From contig NZ_RWIN01000113.1 of assembly GCF_009761815.1 (NCBI RefSeq), forward strand, positions 1 to 64,000: a DNA stretch of 64,000 nucleotides, read 5' to 3'. The DNA comes from Pseudomonas sp. PB120. GTDB lineage: Bacteria; Pseudomonadota; Gammaproteobacteria; Pseudomonadales; Pseudomonadaceae. Below are positions 51,549 through 60,220 of the stretch, in pieces; within the stretch, counting starts at the first letter, position 1, and every line of letters begins with the position of its first letter. A program made the position numbers and the translations under genes. The notes under the pieces are model-generated. The model did no database searches. It saw only the letters and a list, made by a program, of their open reading frames with translations, and was not told the DNA's origin.

Positions 51549-53495
51549 ATGCGGCTGTACCTCTGTGAAAAACCTTCCCAGGCCAAAGACATTGCGGCCG
51601 TGCTCGGCGCCAAGCGTCGGGGCGACGGCTGCTGGCTGGGAACGGACGTCACGGTGACCTGGTGCATCGGCCACCTGCTGGAAACCGCACCGCCGGATGC
51701 CTACGACGCGCGCTACAAACGTTGGGTGCTGGCAGACCTGCCGATCATTCCAGACAAGTGGAAGATGACCGTCAAACCGCGCACGGCCAGCCAGTACAAA
51801 GCCGTGAAGCGCTTGCTCGGCGAGGCCAGCGAACTGGTGATCGCCACCGACGCCGACCGCGAAGGGGAAATGATCGCCCGGGAACTGGTGGAACATTGCC
51901 GGTATCGCGGGCCGATCCAGCGGTTGTGGCTATCGGCGCTGGACGATGCGTCGATCCGCAAGGCCCTCGCGGCCCTCAAGCCCGGTGCCGAAACGTTCAG
52001 CCTGTACCATTCGGCACTCGGCCGATCCCGGGCAGACTGGCTGATCGGGATGAACATGAGCCGGTTGTTCACGCTGCTGGGCCGACAGTCCGGGTATCAG
52101 GGCGTATTGCCGGTCGGCCGGGTGCAAACGCCGACCTTGCGCCTGGTGGTGGACCGCGACCGCAGCATTGCCGACTTCGTGCCGGTGGCCTACTGGGCCA
52201 TCGACGTGCAACTGCTGCACCACGGCACCGCGTTCACCGCCCAGTGGCGGGCTGCGTCCGACGTCTGCGACGATCAGGACCGTTGCCTCAATCAGGCGCT
52301 GGCCCAACAGGCCGCCACGGCGATGGGCAACGCGTCGAGTGCCCGGGTGATCAAATTGCGCACCGAGCGCATGCGCGAAGTGGCACCCCTGCCCTTCGAT
52401 CTCGGCACCCTGCAGGAAGTCTGCTCGAAGAAGCTCGGCCTCGGCGCGCAGGAAACCCTCGACATTGCCCAGGCGCTCTACGAAACCCACAAAGTCATTA
52501 CCTACCCGCGAAGCGACTGTGGCTACCTGCCCGTGAGTCAGCACAGCGAGGCACCGGGCATTCTGGCTGCGCTGCGGCAGGCCGATCCGGCGCTGAATGC
52601 CTTGAGCGATTACCTTGAGCCTCAGCGACGATCCCGTGCCTGGAACGACGCCAAGGTCAGCGCGCACCATGGCATCATCCCAACCGCAGCGGCGAAAAAC
52701 CTCGAACGACTGGCCGGCAAGCAGCGAGCGGTCTACACCTTGATTCGTGCGCGCTACCTGGCGCAATTTCTGCCCAATCACGAATACGACCGCACCCAGG
52801 CCGACTTCGACTGTGCCGGCGAAGCCCTGCGCGCGGTGGGCAAACAGATCGTCGAGCCTGGCTGGAAGCGCGCCCTGCCCGAAGCCCTCGCCCCGGCCAA
52901 GGGCCGCGAAGCACCGCCACCGCAGACGCTGCCGGCACTGGCCGAGGGGCGCGACTGTGCGGTGGCCGACGTGAAGCTCAAGGACCTCTGGACGCAGCCG
53001 CCGAAACCGTTCACCGAAGGTGACCTGATCAAGGCGATGAAGAATGTCGCCAAACTGGTCGAAGACCCGCTGCTCAAGCAAAAGCTCAAGGACACCACCG
53101 GCATCGGCACCGAAGCGACCCGCGCCTCGATCATTCAAGGCCTGCTCGATCGTGGTTACCTGATTAAGAACGGCAAGGCCCTCGCCGCAACACCGGCGGC
53201 GTTCAGCCTGATCGATGCCGTGCCGCGCGCGATTGCAGATCCCGGGACCACGGCGATCTGGGAACAGGCACTGGACATGGTGCAAAGCGGAGAAATGAGC
53301 CTGGAAGAATTCGTCACCAAGCAAGCGGCGTGGATGAGCAAGCAAGTCGCCCGTTGTGCCGGCCTGAGCCTGACCATCAGCGGACCAGCAAGCCCGGCCG
53401 GGCGCGGTGCCACGCCGTGGAAAAACAAACGGAAACCGGCCAAGCGCAAGCCGTCGACCGGTACCCGGCGTGCGGCCAAACCGGCGAGCAAATGA
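51549..53495 (+). CDS. topB: DNA topoisomerase III
   Basis: The 648-residue type IA topoisomerase has the Toprim start MRLYLCEKPSQA and acid motif ATDADREGEMIARELV, and catalytic Tyr319 in VITYPRSDCGY. It decatenates and removes negative supercoils. The C-terminus is basic (KRKPAKRKPSTGTRRAAKPASK region) and lacks zinc-finger cysteines. I prefer the ATG at 51549, where family homology begins, though ATG at 51540 is in frame. Confidence 0.95.
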   Translation: MRLYLCEKPSQAKDIAAVLGAKRRGDGCWLGTDVTVTWCIGHLLETAPPDAYDARYKRWVLADLPIIPDKWKMTVKPRTASQYKAVKRLLGEASELVIATDADREGEMIARELVEHCRYRGPIQRLWLSALDDASIRKALAALKPGAETFSLYHSALGRSRADWLIGMNMSRLFTLLGRQSGYQGVLPVGRVQTPTLRLVVDRDRSIADFVPVAYWAIDVQLLHHGTAFTAQWRAASDVCDDQDRCLNQALAQQAATAMGNASSARVIKLRTERMREVAPLPFDLGTLQEVCSKKLGLGAQETLDIAQALYETHKVITYPRSDCGYLPVSQHSEAPGILAALRQADPALNALSDYLEPQRRSRAWNDAKVSAHHGIIPTAAAKNLERLAGKQRAVYTLIRARYLAQFLPNHEYDRTQADFDCAGEALRAVGKQIVEPGWKRALPEALAPAKGREAPPPQTLPALAEGRDCAVADVKLKDLWTQPPKPFTEGDLIKAMKNVAKLVEDPLLKQKLKDTTGIGTEATRASIIQGLLDRGYLIKNGKALAATPAAFSLIDAVPRAIADPGTTAIWEQALDMVQSGEMSLEEFVTKQAAWMSKQVARCAGLSLTISGPASPAGRGATPWKNKRKPAKRKPSTGTRRAAKPASK

Positions 53496-53600
53496 AAGGG
53501 TCAATTACACAGGTAACACAAAGCCGCATCGTCCGTTCGGAGGGCTGTCGTACAACCTGTGTCGCGCTAAGATTTCTGATGACAGTCCCCTGGAGGTTCG

Positions 53601-54299
53601 ATGCACACTGAACGTGTTTACCTGAAAATCAGTCCCGAAGAATTCGACACAACGACACTGGCGGAGTTGATTCAGGATCAGTCGTCCCCACTCTGGTTCA
53701 CCGCAATCGACTTCAGCGGCCAGGATCTGTCGCGGATCAATCTGCAGGGCATGCGCTTCGAACGTTGCCTCTTCGCCGGCAGCAACCTGACGGCGGCAAA
53801 ACTCGATAACACCGAATGGCTGAATTGCCGGGCAGCTCAGGCGATATTCCGCTCGGCGACGTTGGTCGACGCCAAATTTTCCAGCTCCGATCTGAACAAT
53901 ACCCAGTGGCAGCACAGCAAGCTGGCTCACGCTTCCTTCGAAGGCTGCAAGCTGACGGGCGCCAATTTTGTCGACGCCGCCACCTTGGGCTTGAATTTTT
54001 CCGACTGCGTGCTGCGCAGTGCCTGTCTGTCCGGCCTTTCCTTCTACAAATCGAAGTTGCGTGGCCTCGACTTTGCCGACGCAGACTTGAGTTACTGCGA
54101 TTTCCGTCAGGCCGAATTTCTTGAGGGCGGAAGTTTGTCCATGGCGCGGGTCAATAACGCTCGTTTTGACCAGGCTGATTTACGGGAAGCAAGTCTGGAT
54201 GGACTGCGCCTTGTTGACGCGAAGCTGTTCAAAGGCGCCATTATTTCCAAGAGTCAGGCTTCAATGCTTCTGTCAGGACTTGGATTAACCGTCATGTAG
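53601..54299 (+). CDS. Pentapeptide-repeat protein
   Basis: The 232-residue protein consists of about twenty-five pentapeptide units of the A(D/N)LXX pattern (DFSGQDLSRINLQG, LTGANFVDAATLGLNF, LRGLDFADADLSYCDFRQA) that should fold as a right-handed beta-helix, with a short N-terminal cap. Its length and layout resemble the Qnr/McbG branch, which mimics DNA and protects gyrase. TGGAGG precedes the ATG. It follows topB by about 100 bp on the same strand. Confidence 0.88.
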   Translation: MHTERVYLKISPEEFDTTTLAELIQDQSSPLWFTAIDFSGQDLSRINLQGMRFERCLFAGSNLTAAKLDNTEWLNCRAAQAIFRSATLVDAKFSSSDLNNTQWQHSKLAHASFEGCKLTGANFVDAATLGLNFSDCVLRSACLSGLSFYKSKLRGLDFADADLSYCDFRQAEFLEGGSLSMARVNNARFDQADLREASLDGLRLVDAKLFKGAIISKSQASMLLSGLGLTVM

Positions 54300-54315
54300 T
54301 CAGGAGTCAAACCGC

Positions 54316-54819
54316 ATGCTTTCAATAGAACTGCACGCCGCCCAGCGCGACGAATGCGAAACGATTGAAAACCTGATGCAGTTCTACCTGTACGACTTCA
54401 GCGAGTGGTTGCCGCTGAAGCTCGCGGAACATGGTTTCTTCAACCACCGCCCCAAACCCGACTACTGGCGCCAACCTGCTACCCAGCCGTTTTTGATCCG
54501 CGTTGACGGGGAACTGGCCGGTTTCGTGACCGTGGATGACGACACTCATCTTGACGGCGCCGAACACAACATCAGCTACCTGTTTGTCACTCGACGCTTT
54601 CGTGGCCAAGGCGTCGCGGAATTTGTCGTGTCTGCCCTCTTGAGTCGAATCCCCGGGCAATGGCAAATTTTCCATCTCGATGCCAACCCGCCTGCACGGC
54701 GGTTTTGGGCCCGGGTCATGCCCGAACTGGGCGGCATCGGGCTTTCCGTGCATCAACGCGACGTCGACGGCTATCCGTGCACGTTCTATCGCTTCCAGAC
54801 CCCGCCCCCGCAGGGCTGA
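54316..54819 (+). CDS. GNAT family N-acetyltransferase
   Basis: The 167-residue protein has an acetyl-CoA binding motif (YLFVTRRFRGQGVAEFVVSALL) and a beta-strand with FHLDANPPARRFWARV, typical of GNATs. The N-terminal YDFSEWLPLKLAEHGFF segment matches a subfamily seen beside unrelated genes. AGGAG precedes the ATG. It follows the pentapeptide gene by 16 bp and may be cotranscribed; if so, it could be a drug-modifying enzyme, but the substrate is unknown. Confidence 0.88.
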   Translation: MLSIELHAAQRDECETIENLMQFYLYDFSEWLPLKLAEHGFFNHRPKPDYWRQPATQPFLIRVDGELAGFVTVDDDTHLDGAEHNISYLFVTRRFRGQGVAEFVVSALLSRIPGQWQIFHLDANPPARRFWARVMPELGGIGLSVHQRDVDGYPCTFYRFQTPPPQG

Positions 54820-55327
54820 CCGCCCGTTTTCTAATTCCAAAGCGCTTTGTCCGACAATATGTAGTGCATAAAAATAATCACTACATAACTGTTGACGCGT
54901 CCGATTTGGCCTTGCATGATGCAGACATCTCCCCGATCGGGAGTACAGCAACATGTTTGAGCAAGCTCGTCTGACCGCCGAGCTGTTTTCCCCGGATACA
55001 CGCTGCCCACAAGGCAGATTGAAGAAACTGACCTGGCCCGAACGTCCAGTACAAGGACGAGAAGCGCTGGCGATCTATCCTCATGAAGCTTGTGGCCGAC
55101 CCTGAAAACGTCGGCAGTGGCCTGAAGGTTTTCGCTGCTTCTCTTCGTTGTGACGCTAACGCGTAGCAGTTATTCAACACGACTACATGCAACAGACGCG
55201 TGACTCGCCGACTATGGCGGACGAACGCTGACGTCCTGGTTTCGGTGCCAGGGATCAACTAACCGATGGGCTACTTGTATTAGCGAACCAACTTTGAAAG
55301 ATCACCAAATGGTCAAGGGGCATAATT
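54820..55327. other. 508-bp region with possible gene remnant
   Basis: No intact gene of convincing type is present. An ATG at 54953 with GGGAG upstream opens a 50-codon frame to 55105. The next frame is open without a start from 55032 to 55166 and encodes a charged stretch (YKDEKRWRSILMKLVADPEN) that looks protein-like, so a frameshifted remnant is possible. An A+T-rich stretch at 54860-54895 might be its promoter. A minus-strand frame here looks non-coding. Confidence 0.4.
54953..55166 (+). pseudogene. Possible frameshifted small-gene remnant
   Basis: A 50-residue frame starts at the ATG at 54953 (MFEQARLTAELFSPDTRCPQ) and ends at 55105, while the +1 frame continues with YKDEKRWRSILMKLVADPEN and stops at 55166. 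Joining the two near 55045 would give one product of about 70 residues. I do not recognise the family. A chance overlap of two open frames is a real alternative. Confidence 0.3.
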
Positions 55328-55657
55328 ATGAATCTGAACAATCAACCCACTATCGATGAACTGGCTCGTATGTTTGCCGCGCAAAAAGATACCCTGGACA
55401 GCCATATCCTGTGGATCAGCAAGTCGGGCCAGGTTCATATCGACTGCCTGTCGCCTCACGCTCATGAAGCGGAGTTCGACCAGAACAACCAGAACCTGCT
55501 CGCTCGACTGAAGATGTACCGTCGCGGCCAGGGCTATGTTGGCAAGAAAGCCGCAGCCGACAAGGACTTCATCGGTAATGTGCTGCAAACGCTGAAACAG
55601 GCGTGGGCCTCGATGCAGAACCACAACGAAGTTCGGGTGATTGACCGGTTCTACTGA
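55328..55657 (+). CDS. Conserved hypothetical protein, 109 residues
   Basis: This soluble protein has no recognised domain. It is mixed alpha/beta in pattern, has no signal peptide and only one cysteine. AAGGGG lies eight bases before the ATG at 55328 and a strong terminator follows the stop, so it is a single-gene unit. Its composition matches the rest of the chromosome, so it is likely native. No function can be assigned. Confidence 0.78.
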   Translation: MNLNNQPTIDELARMFAAQKDTLDSHILWISKSGQVHIDCLSPHAHEAEFDQNNQNLLARLKMYRRGQGYVGKKAAADKDFIGNVLQTLKQAWASMQNHNEVRVIDRFY

Positions 55658-55690
55658 TAGCGCGATGGGGTTTTAACGCTCCCCTCCATG

Positions 55691-55728
55691 AAAAAGGCCC
55701 CGCTCGTTAAATCGAGCGGGGCCTTTTT
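55691..55728 (+). terminator. Rho-independent terminator
   Basis: AAAAAGGCCCCGCTCG (55691-55706) pairs perfectly with CGAGCGGGGCCTTTTT (55713-55728) around TTAAAT. The T-run on the plus strand and A-run on its left make it bidirectional. Confidence 0.95.
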
Positions 55729-55793
55729 GTTTGTCTCGCGCGCAGCAAACGAAGCTATCGTTAAGCGTATCCACCGACCATTGGAGCCTTGCG

Positions 55794-56096
55794 ATGAAGA
55801 AAACCCTGACGATCCTGGTGCTGCTGTCGCTGGCAAATAGTGCCCACGCCAACAGCACCCCCGGTATGCCTGCTTTTGATGTCGACTGCCCGGGCAAAGT
55901 CGCTGTTCATGCGGATCCGGACGGCCCGGTGTTGATCGATAGTAAGGAAGCCGAGTCAAAAATCATCGACGAACGCCATTTCGAAGCCAACGGCAAGGGC
56001 ATCAAACTCTCGATCACCGTCAACGATGATGACTCGGTGACCGTGAGCGCCACGGGCAAGGCCTCCAATGGACAGTGCCAATCGGTAGAAGATTGA
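55794..56096 (+). CDS. Small secreted protein of unknown function
   Basis: The 100-residue protein has a signal peptide (MKKTLTILVLLSLANSAHA before Asn-Ser). The mature part is acidic with two cysteines (Cys in DVDCPGK and in NGQCQSV) placed to form a disulfide. TTGGAG precedes the ATG at 55794. Family and function are not recognised; periplasmic location is the safe inference. It is a single gene between a terminator and the cyn genes. Confidence 0.8.
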   Translation: MKKTLTILVLLSLANSAHANSTPGMPAFDVDCPGKVAVHADPDGPVLIDSKEAESKIIDERHFEANGKGIKLSITVNDDDSVTVSATGKASNGQCQSVED

Positions 56097-56234
56097 GTTC
56101 ACCCTGAGCAGCATGGAATCTCTATCTATAGGTAGTGCTTATGCGCTGCATTGGGTATCGGTCTTGGACGCTATGAATCAATCGGAAGAAGATTGCTTCA
56201 CACCCAAGCACTCCCCACCGATAGGAGAAACACC

Positions 56235-56702
56235 ATGCAACAGTCCCACGCTTACAACGACACCAGCCTCGAACTGACCACCCAAATTCTGGATGCAAAA
56301 GCCCGCAAAAATCTGTCCTGGCAGGACCTGACCGACGGCACCGGCCTCGGCCTGGCGTACGTCACCGCAGCCCTGCTCGGCCAGCACCCGCTGCCGGAAA
56401 GTGCCGCCAAAGTGATTGGCGAGAAACTGGAGCTGGACGCTGATTCGGTCGCCCGCCTGCAAATCATCCCGCTGCGCGGCAGCCTGTCGGGGGTGCCCAC
56501 CGACCCGACCATCTACCGCTTCTACGAAATGATCCAGATCTACGGCACCACCTTGAAAGCCCTGGTTCATGAGCAGTTCGGCGACGGCATCATCAGCGCG
56601 ATCAACTTCAAGCTCGACATGAAGAAAGTCGAAGACCCGGAAGGCGGTCACCGTGCAGTCATTACCCTGGATGGCAAGTTCCTGCCGCTGCGCCCTTTCT
56701 AA
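56235..56702 (+). CDS. cynS: Cyanate hydratase (cyanase)
   Basis: The 155-residue protein has an N-terminal helix-turn-helix-like domain and the C-terminal cyanase active site: Arg95, Glu98 (YRFYEM) and Ser121, each one residue before the catalytic Arg96, Glu99 and Ser122 of the E. coli enzyme. It converts cyanate and bicarbonate to ammonia and CO2 as a decamer. AGGAG precedes the ATG at 56235; the frame upstream to 56151 is not family-like. Carbonic anhydrase follows, but no CynR regulator is adjacent. Confidence 0.96.
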   Translation: MQQSHAYNDTSLELTTQILDAKARKNLSWQDLTDGTGLGLAYVTAALLGQHPLPESAAKVIGEKLELDADSVARLQIIPLRGSLSGVPTDPTIYRFYEMIQIYGTTLKALVHEQFGDGIISAINFKLDMKKVEDPEGGHRAVITLDGKFLPLRPF

Positions 56703-56736
56703 TTTCACACGAGACGCACACAACATCCGCATCACC

Positions 56737-56853
56737 TTGTGGCGAGGGGATTTATCCCCGATCGGCGGCGAAGCCGTCGCAATCCGTCAGACACGGTATC
56801 ACAGGAAAACGGGGCTGCTGCGCAGCCCAACGGGGATAAATCCCCTCGCCACA
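56737..56853. repeat. Long imperfect inverted repeat between cynS and cynT
   Basis: TTGTGGCGAGGGGATTTATC and GATAAATCCCCTCGCCACAA form perfect outer arms, with GGCGGCGAAGCCGTC and GGGGCTGCTGCGCAGCCC inside. It is the same family as 42484 and could lower cynT expression relative to cynS. Confidence 0.88.
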
Positions 56854-56905
56854 ATTCGCAGGCGGCGACACAAACCGCATCCAGATTACGTATGAGGCAT
56901 TACCC

Positions 56906-57565
56906 ATGAAAGCGCTTATCGACGGTCTTTTGAAGTTTCAGAAAGAAGCCTTCCCGCAACGGACCGACCTGTTCAAACACCTGGCCACCACGCAACACCC
57001 CGGCACCCTGTTCATCACCTGCTCCGACAGCCGTGTAGTACCGGAACTGCTGACCCAGCAAGAACCCGGCGAACTGTTCGTGATCCGCAACGCCGGCAAT
57101 ATCGTGCCCTCTTACAGCCCGCATCCGGGCGGTGTGTCGGCCACGGTCGAGTACGCGGTCGCCGTGCTGGGCGTCACCGACATTGTGATTTGCGGCCATT
57201 CCGATTGCGGCGCCATGACCGCCGTCGCCAAGTGCACCTGCATGGATCACCTGCCTGCAGTAGCCGGCTGGTTGCAACATTCAGAGTCGGCGAAAGTCAT
57301 TAACGAGTCGCGCCCTCATGCCAATGAAGCCGCCAAAGTGAGTTCGATGGTTCGGGAAAACGTGATCGCCCAACTGGCCAACATCCAGACCCACCCGAGC
57401 GTGCGCCTGGCTCAGGAAAAAGGTCAGCTGAACCTGCACGGCTGGGTCTACGACATCGAAACCGGTTCGGTCGATGCACTGGATTCCAGTACTCGCACAT
57501 TCGTATCGCTGGCCGAGCACCCGACCACCTGCGCCGTGCACGGCAAAGCGGTTGAAGCCGCTTGA
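56906..57565 (+). CDS. cynT: Beta-class carbonic anhydrase
   Basis: The 219-residue protein has the zinc ligands Cys39, Asp41/Arg43 dyad (CSDSRVVP), His98 and Cys101 (GHSDCGAM) of beta carbonic anhydrases. It regenerates bicarbonate consumed by cyanase, so the pair is a cyanate detoxification set. TGAGGCATT precedes the ATG. It ends 12 bases from the convergent oxidoreductase. Confidence 0.95.
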   Translation: MKALIDGLLKFQKEAFPQRTDLFKHLATTQHPGTLFITCSDSRVVPELLTQQEPGELFVIRNAGNIVPSYSPHPGGVSATVEYAVAVLGVTDIVICGHSDCGAMTAVAKCTCMDHLPAVAGWLQHSESAKVINESRPHANEAAKVSSMVRENVIAQLANIQTHPSVRLAQEKGQLNLHGWVYDIETGSVDALDSSTRTFVSLAEHPTTCAVHGKAVEAA

Positions 57566-57577
57566 TCAACGCCGGAG

Positions 57578-59641
57578 CTAAAGCTCAAGTACCAGCGGCT
57601 CCGCGCCCTCCGCCGGCACCGCGCAACAGATCAGCACTTCCCCTTCAGCCGGCAACTCGGCGGGCATGTTCAGGTAATGCACCTGCCCGCTGACCAGCCG
57701 GGTGCGGCACGTACCGCACGAACCGCCACGGCAACTGAACTCGGGATTCAGGCCACGGCTTTCGGCCAGTTCCAGCAAACTCGCGCCGCCCGGCTCCCAG
57801 CGCGCCTCCTTGGCCGATGCGGCAAACAGCACTTTTACCGGGCTTTGTGCGGCGGGTGTTTGCTCACTGGCCGGGGTCAATTGGTCCCGCTGACGGACCA
57901 GTGTCGACGGGCCGAATGTTTCTGCATGAATCCGGTCATCACCGATGCGCAAGGCACGCAAGCTGTCGTACAGCGCCTGGGTAAAGGCACCGGGACCGCA
58001 CAGGTAGAAATCGTAGTCATTGAACGGCAACAAGGCTTTAAGCAGTTCGATATCGACCCGTCCCGCCAACTCAAAATCCTCGCCCTCACGCGCGTGATCC
58101 TCGGGTTGGCTGAGCAGCCGCAAGGCCCGCACTGAATCCTTGGCGCGGCTGGCCAGTTCATACAGTTCATCGCGAAAGCCGAGATCGGCCAGGCTGCGGG
58201 CACTCTGTATGAACCAGGTCGGGCGCGTGCGCCGGATGCGCTCGCCCTCATAGATCACTTCACGCAACATCGACAGCAACGGCGTCACCCCGACGCCCGC
58301 TGCCAGCAACACCAGTGGTCGACGCTCATCCGGTGTGACCGTGAAGCGCCCTTGTGGCGCGCGGGCTTCTATCAGGTCGCCTTCCCGGATGCGCTCGTGT
58401 AAATGACACGACACCACCCCGTCACGCTTGACGCTGATGCGAAAAAAATCGTCCGAGGGCGCACTCGACACACTGTAAGTGCGCACCAACGGCGCTTGCC
58501 CTTCGGTTAGATGGAAACGCACCGGCAAATGCTGCCCCGCCTCGAAGCGGGGCAAGCCGGCGTCATCGGCGGGTTCCAGGTAGAAAGAACGAATACTCTG
58601 ACTTTCATCGACAATGCGCGTGACCCGCAGCAGGCGCCATTGATCGCGCAAGGCATCGGCCTGCAACCGCCCCTCGGCTTGCTGCCAGCTGCCGGTCATC
58701 AGGCTGTTGGGTGAAAACCCTTCGAACTGCCAGCGCACCGACAGCACGGCGGCGCGCCTGACGACGTGCTCCACGGTCAGTTTCCACAGTCGCTCGGCGC
58801 CCTGGAACGCGGCTATTTCAGGCCCTTCGAGAATGATCTCGGTGCGCCCCGCAACCTGCAACATATCCCCTGACGTGAAATCGACAAACAACAGGCCCGC
58901 CTGAGGGTTGAGCAGCAGATTGCCCAAGGTATTGAAGTGCAGGTTGCCGGCGAAATCGGGAATCGTCAGCACGTTGCCGTCCACCCGCACAAAACCGCTG
59001 TTGCCGCCTCGGTGCGAGACGTCCACCGAACGCTTGGCCGGGTTGTTGTCGAGGTCCAGGTAGCTGGCAAGAAAGAACGTATCGGCGGCGGCAATCACCG
59101 CCCGCGCAGCGTCGTCCAGTTGATTCAAATGTTCGACGGCCACGTTGGACGAGGTCCCGCCCACCGACAGAGGATTCAGGCCGCGCAACTGAATGTATTG
59201 GGGACAGTTGCCAAAGGCATGTTCGACAGAAACGCAAAAGCCGCCCGAGGGGGCGGCCTTGAGATGACCGTTCATGCGATTGCGGCGACGGGTTTTCAGG
59301 TCGATGCCCAGCAGCCCCACCGGCACGCCCTCGCGCAGCGCGGGGCGGACAGGATCGCCTTCGGCAGGCCATCGCTCGAGTTGTAACAGACGGGGATCGG
59401 GGGAATGGACAAAACCGGGAGGACCTTCGATCAGCGTTGCCCAAGGCACGCCTTGGTCATCGACTGCGCCGAGCACCAGATACGGTAGCTGCGCATAGAA
59501 CTGTCGATGTTGATCGGGAAGATAATCGCGCACCACTTTGCGCCCGAAGACCTCCATGCGTTCGGCTACGCCGACGCTTTCCTGCAACTGCCGCTCGCCT
59601 GCATGCCAAGGCGATGCGCCCGGCTCTTCCATCTGGTTCAT
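57578..59641 (-). CDS. PNPOx-FNR-2Fe2S multidomain oxidoreductase
   Basis: The 687-residue protein joins three modules: an N-terminal pyridoxamine-phosphate-oxidase-like flavin-binding domain (about 40-325; FLASYLDLDNNPAKRSVDVSHR), a ferredoxin-NADP reductase domain (about 340-580; RTYSVSSAPSDDF, LLAAGVGVTPLLSML) and a C-terminal 2Fe-2S ferredoxin (about 600-687; SCRGGSCGTCRTRL and ICCAVP cysteines). It should pass electrons from NAD(P)H through FAD and iron-sulfur to the N-terminal domain or an outside partner. GAGGTCGTC precedes the ATG. The substrate is unknown. Confidence 0.9.
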   Translation of the reverse strand: MNQMEEPGASPWHAGERQLQESVGVAERMEVFGRKVVRDYLPDQHRQFYAQLPYLVLGAVDDQGVPWATLIEGPPGFVHSPDPRLLQLERWPAEGDPVRPALREGVPVGLLGIDLKTRRRNRMNGHLKAAPSGGFCVSVEHAFGNCPQYIQLRGLNPLSVGGTSSNVAVEHLNQLDDAARAVIAAADTFFLASYLDLDNNPAKRSVDVSHRGGNSGFVRVDGNVLTIPDFAGNLHFNTLGNLLLNPQAGLLFVDFTSGDMLQVAGRTEIILEGPEIAAFQGAERLWKLTVEHVVRRAAVLSVRWQFEGFSPNSLMTGSWQQAEGRLQADALRDQWRLLRVTRIVDESQSIRSFYLEPADDAGLPRFEAGQHLPVRFHLTEGQAPLVRTYSVSSAPSDDFFRISVKRDGVVSCHLHERIREGDLIEARAPQGRFTVTPDERRPLVLLAAGVGVTPLLSMLREVIYEGERIRRTRPTWFIQSARSLADLGFRDELYELASRAKDSVRALRLLSQPEDHAREGEDFELAGRVDIELLKALLPFNDYDFYLCGPGAFTQALYDSLRALRIGDDRIHAETFGPSTLVRQRDQLTPASEQTPAAQSPVKVLFAASAKEARWEPGGASLLELAESRGLNPEFSCRGGSCGTCRTRLVSGQVHYLNMPAELPAEGEVLICCAVPAEGAEPLVLEL

Positions 59642-59756
59642 GACGACCTCTACGTATTCGTAAACAGGTGTCTTGCGCTCAAGCTGGCAAGAATGGCCCT
59701 GTTAGCTGAAGTTGACCAGTCGTCGGCGATGTACGGGAGACGGACGGATAACATCA

Positions 59757-59791
59757 CCGCGAGTTCTCCCGGTTTCCGGGAGCGCTCGCGG
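59757..59791. terminator. Extended perfect double-stem hairpin
   Basis: CCGCGAG-TT-CTCCCGG, a TTT loop, then CCGGGAG-CG-CTCGCGG form two stacked 7-bp stems with a small internal loop. It lies just after the BON gene (minus strand) and upstream of the oxidoreductase. No T-run follows on either strand, so it may be an RNA-stabilising hairpin or a Rho-assisted stop. Confidence 0.6.
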
Positions 59792-59802
59792 CTATTTGAA
59801 CG

Positions 59803-60144
59803 TCATTGATCGTCGAGCTTGTCGGAACGGCGCTCTACGCTTTCTTCCGCGTCGGGCGCGGTCGGGATGCTGCCCGGCGTGAACACGTGGGTCAGCAATT
59901 CTCTCGCATCGATTTCGTTAACCCCTGGCACGGTGCGGGCCAGGGCAACCGCCTGCTCGCACTGTTTGTGGGTGTTGACGCGACCGCTCAAGAACACAGT
60001 GCCCGCAAGGGTTTTGACATGGATTTGCAAGCCAAGGCTCGGCTCGCCGAGGGCCAAGGCCGATTTGACCCGGGTGGTGATCCACGCATCGTGAGCGGCC
60101 GTTTCCAGCCGATGAGAGTAATGCTGGAAGGATTGAAGTTTCAT
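59803..60144 (-). CDS. BON domain protein
   Basis: The 113-residue protein has a single BON domain (ITTRVKSALALGEPSLGLQIHVKTLAGTVFLSGRVNTHKQCEQAVALARTVPGV covers about 23-77) as in OsmY-like and mechanosensitive-channel-associated proteins, but no signal peptide. AGAGGGG precedes the ATG at 60144. The domain binds phospholipid in periplasmic homologues; here its site of action is unclear. It is a single gene. Confidence 0.85.
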   Translation of the reverse strand: MKLQSFQHYSHRLETAAHDAWITTRVKSALALGEPSLGLQIHVKTLAGTVFLSGRVNTHKQCEQAVALARTVPGVNEIDARELLTHVFTPGSIPTAPDAEESVERRSDKLDDQ

Positions 60145-60220
60145 GGCGGACCCCTCTCTCAAAACACAGACTCAAACACACATTAATTATAGTGCGCCTG
60201 TGGCCTGCGTTCGGAAAGGC

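Noticed and set aside
54881..55258. Minus-strand 125-codon frame in the intergenic space after the GNAT gene
   Set aside because: No ribosome site or family-like segment is visible, and composition looks non-coding.
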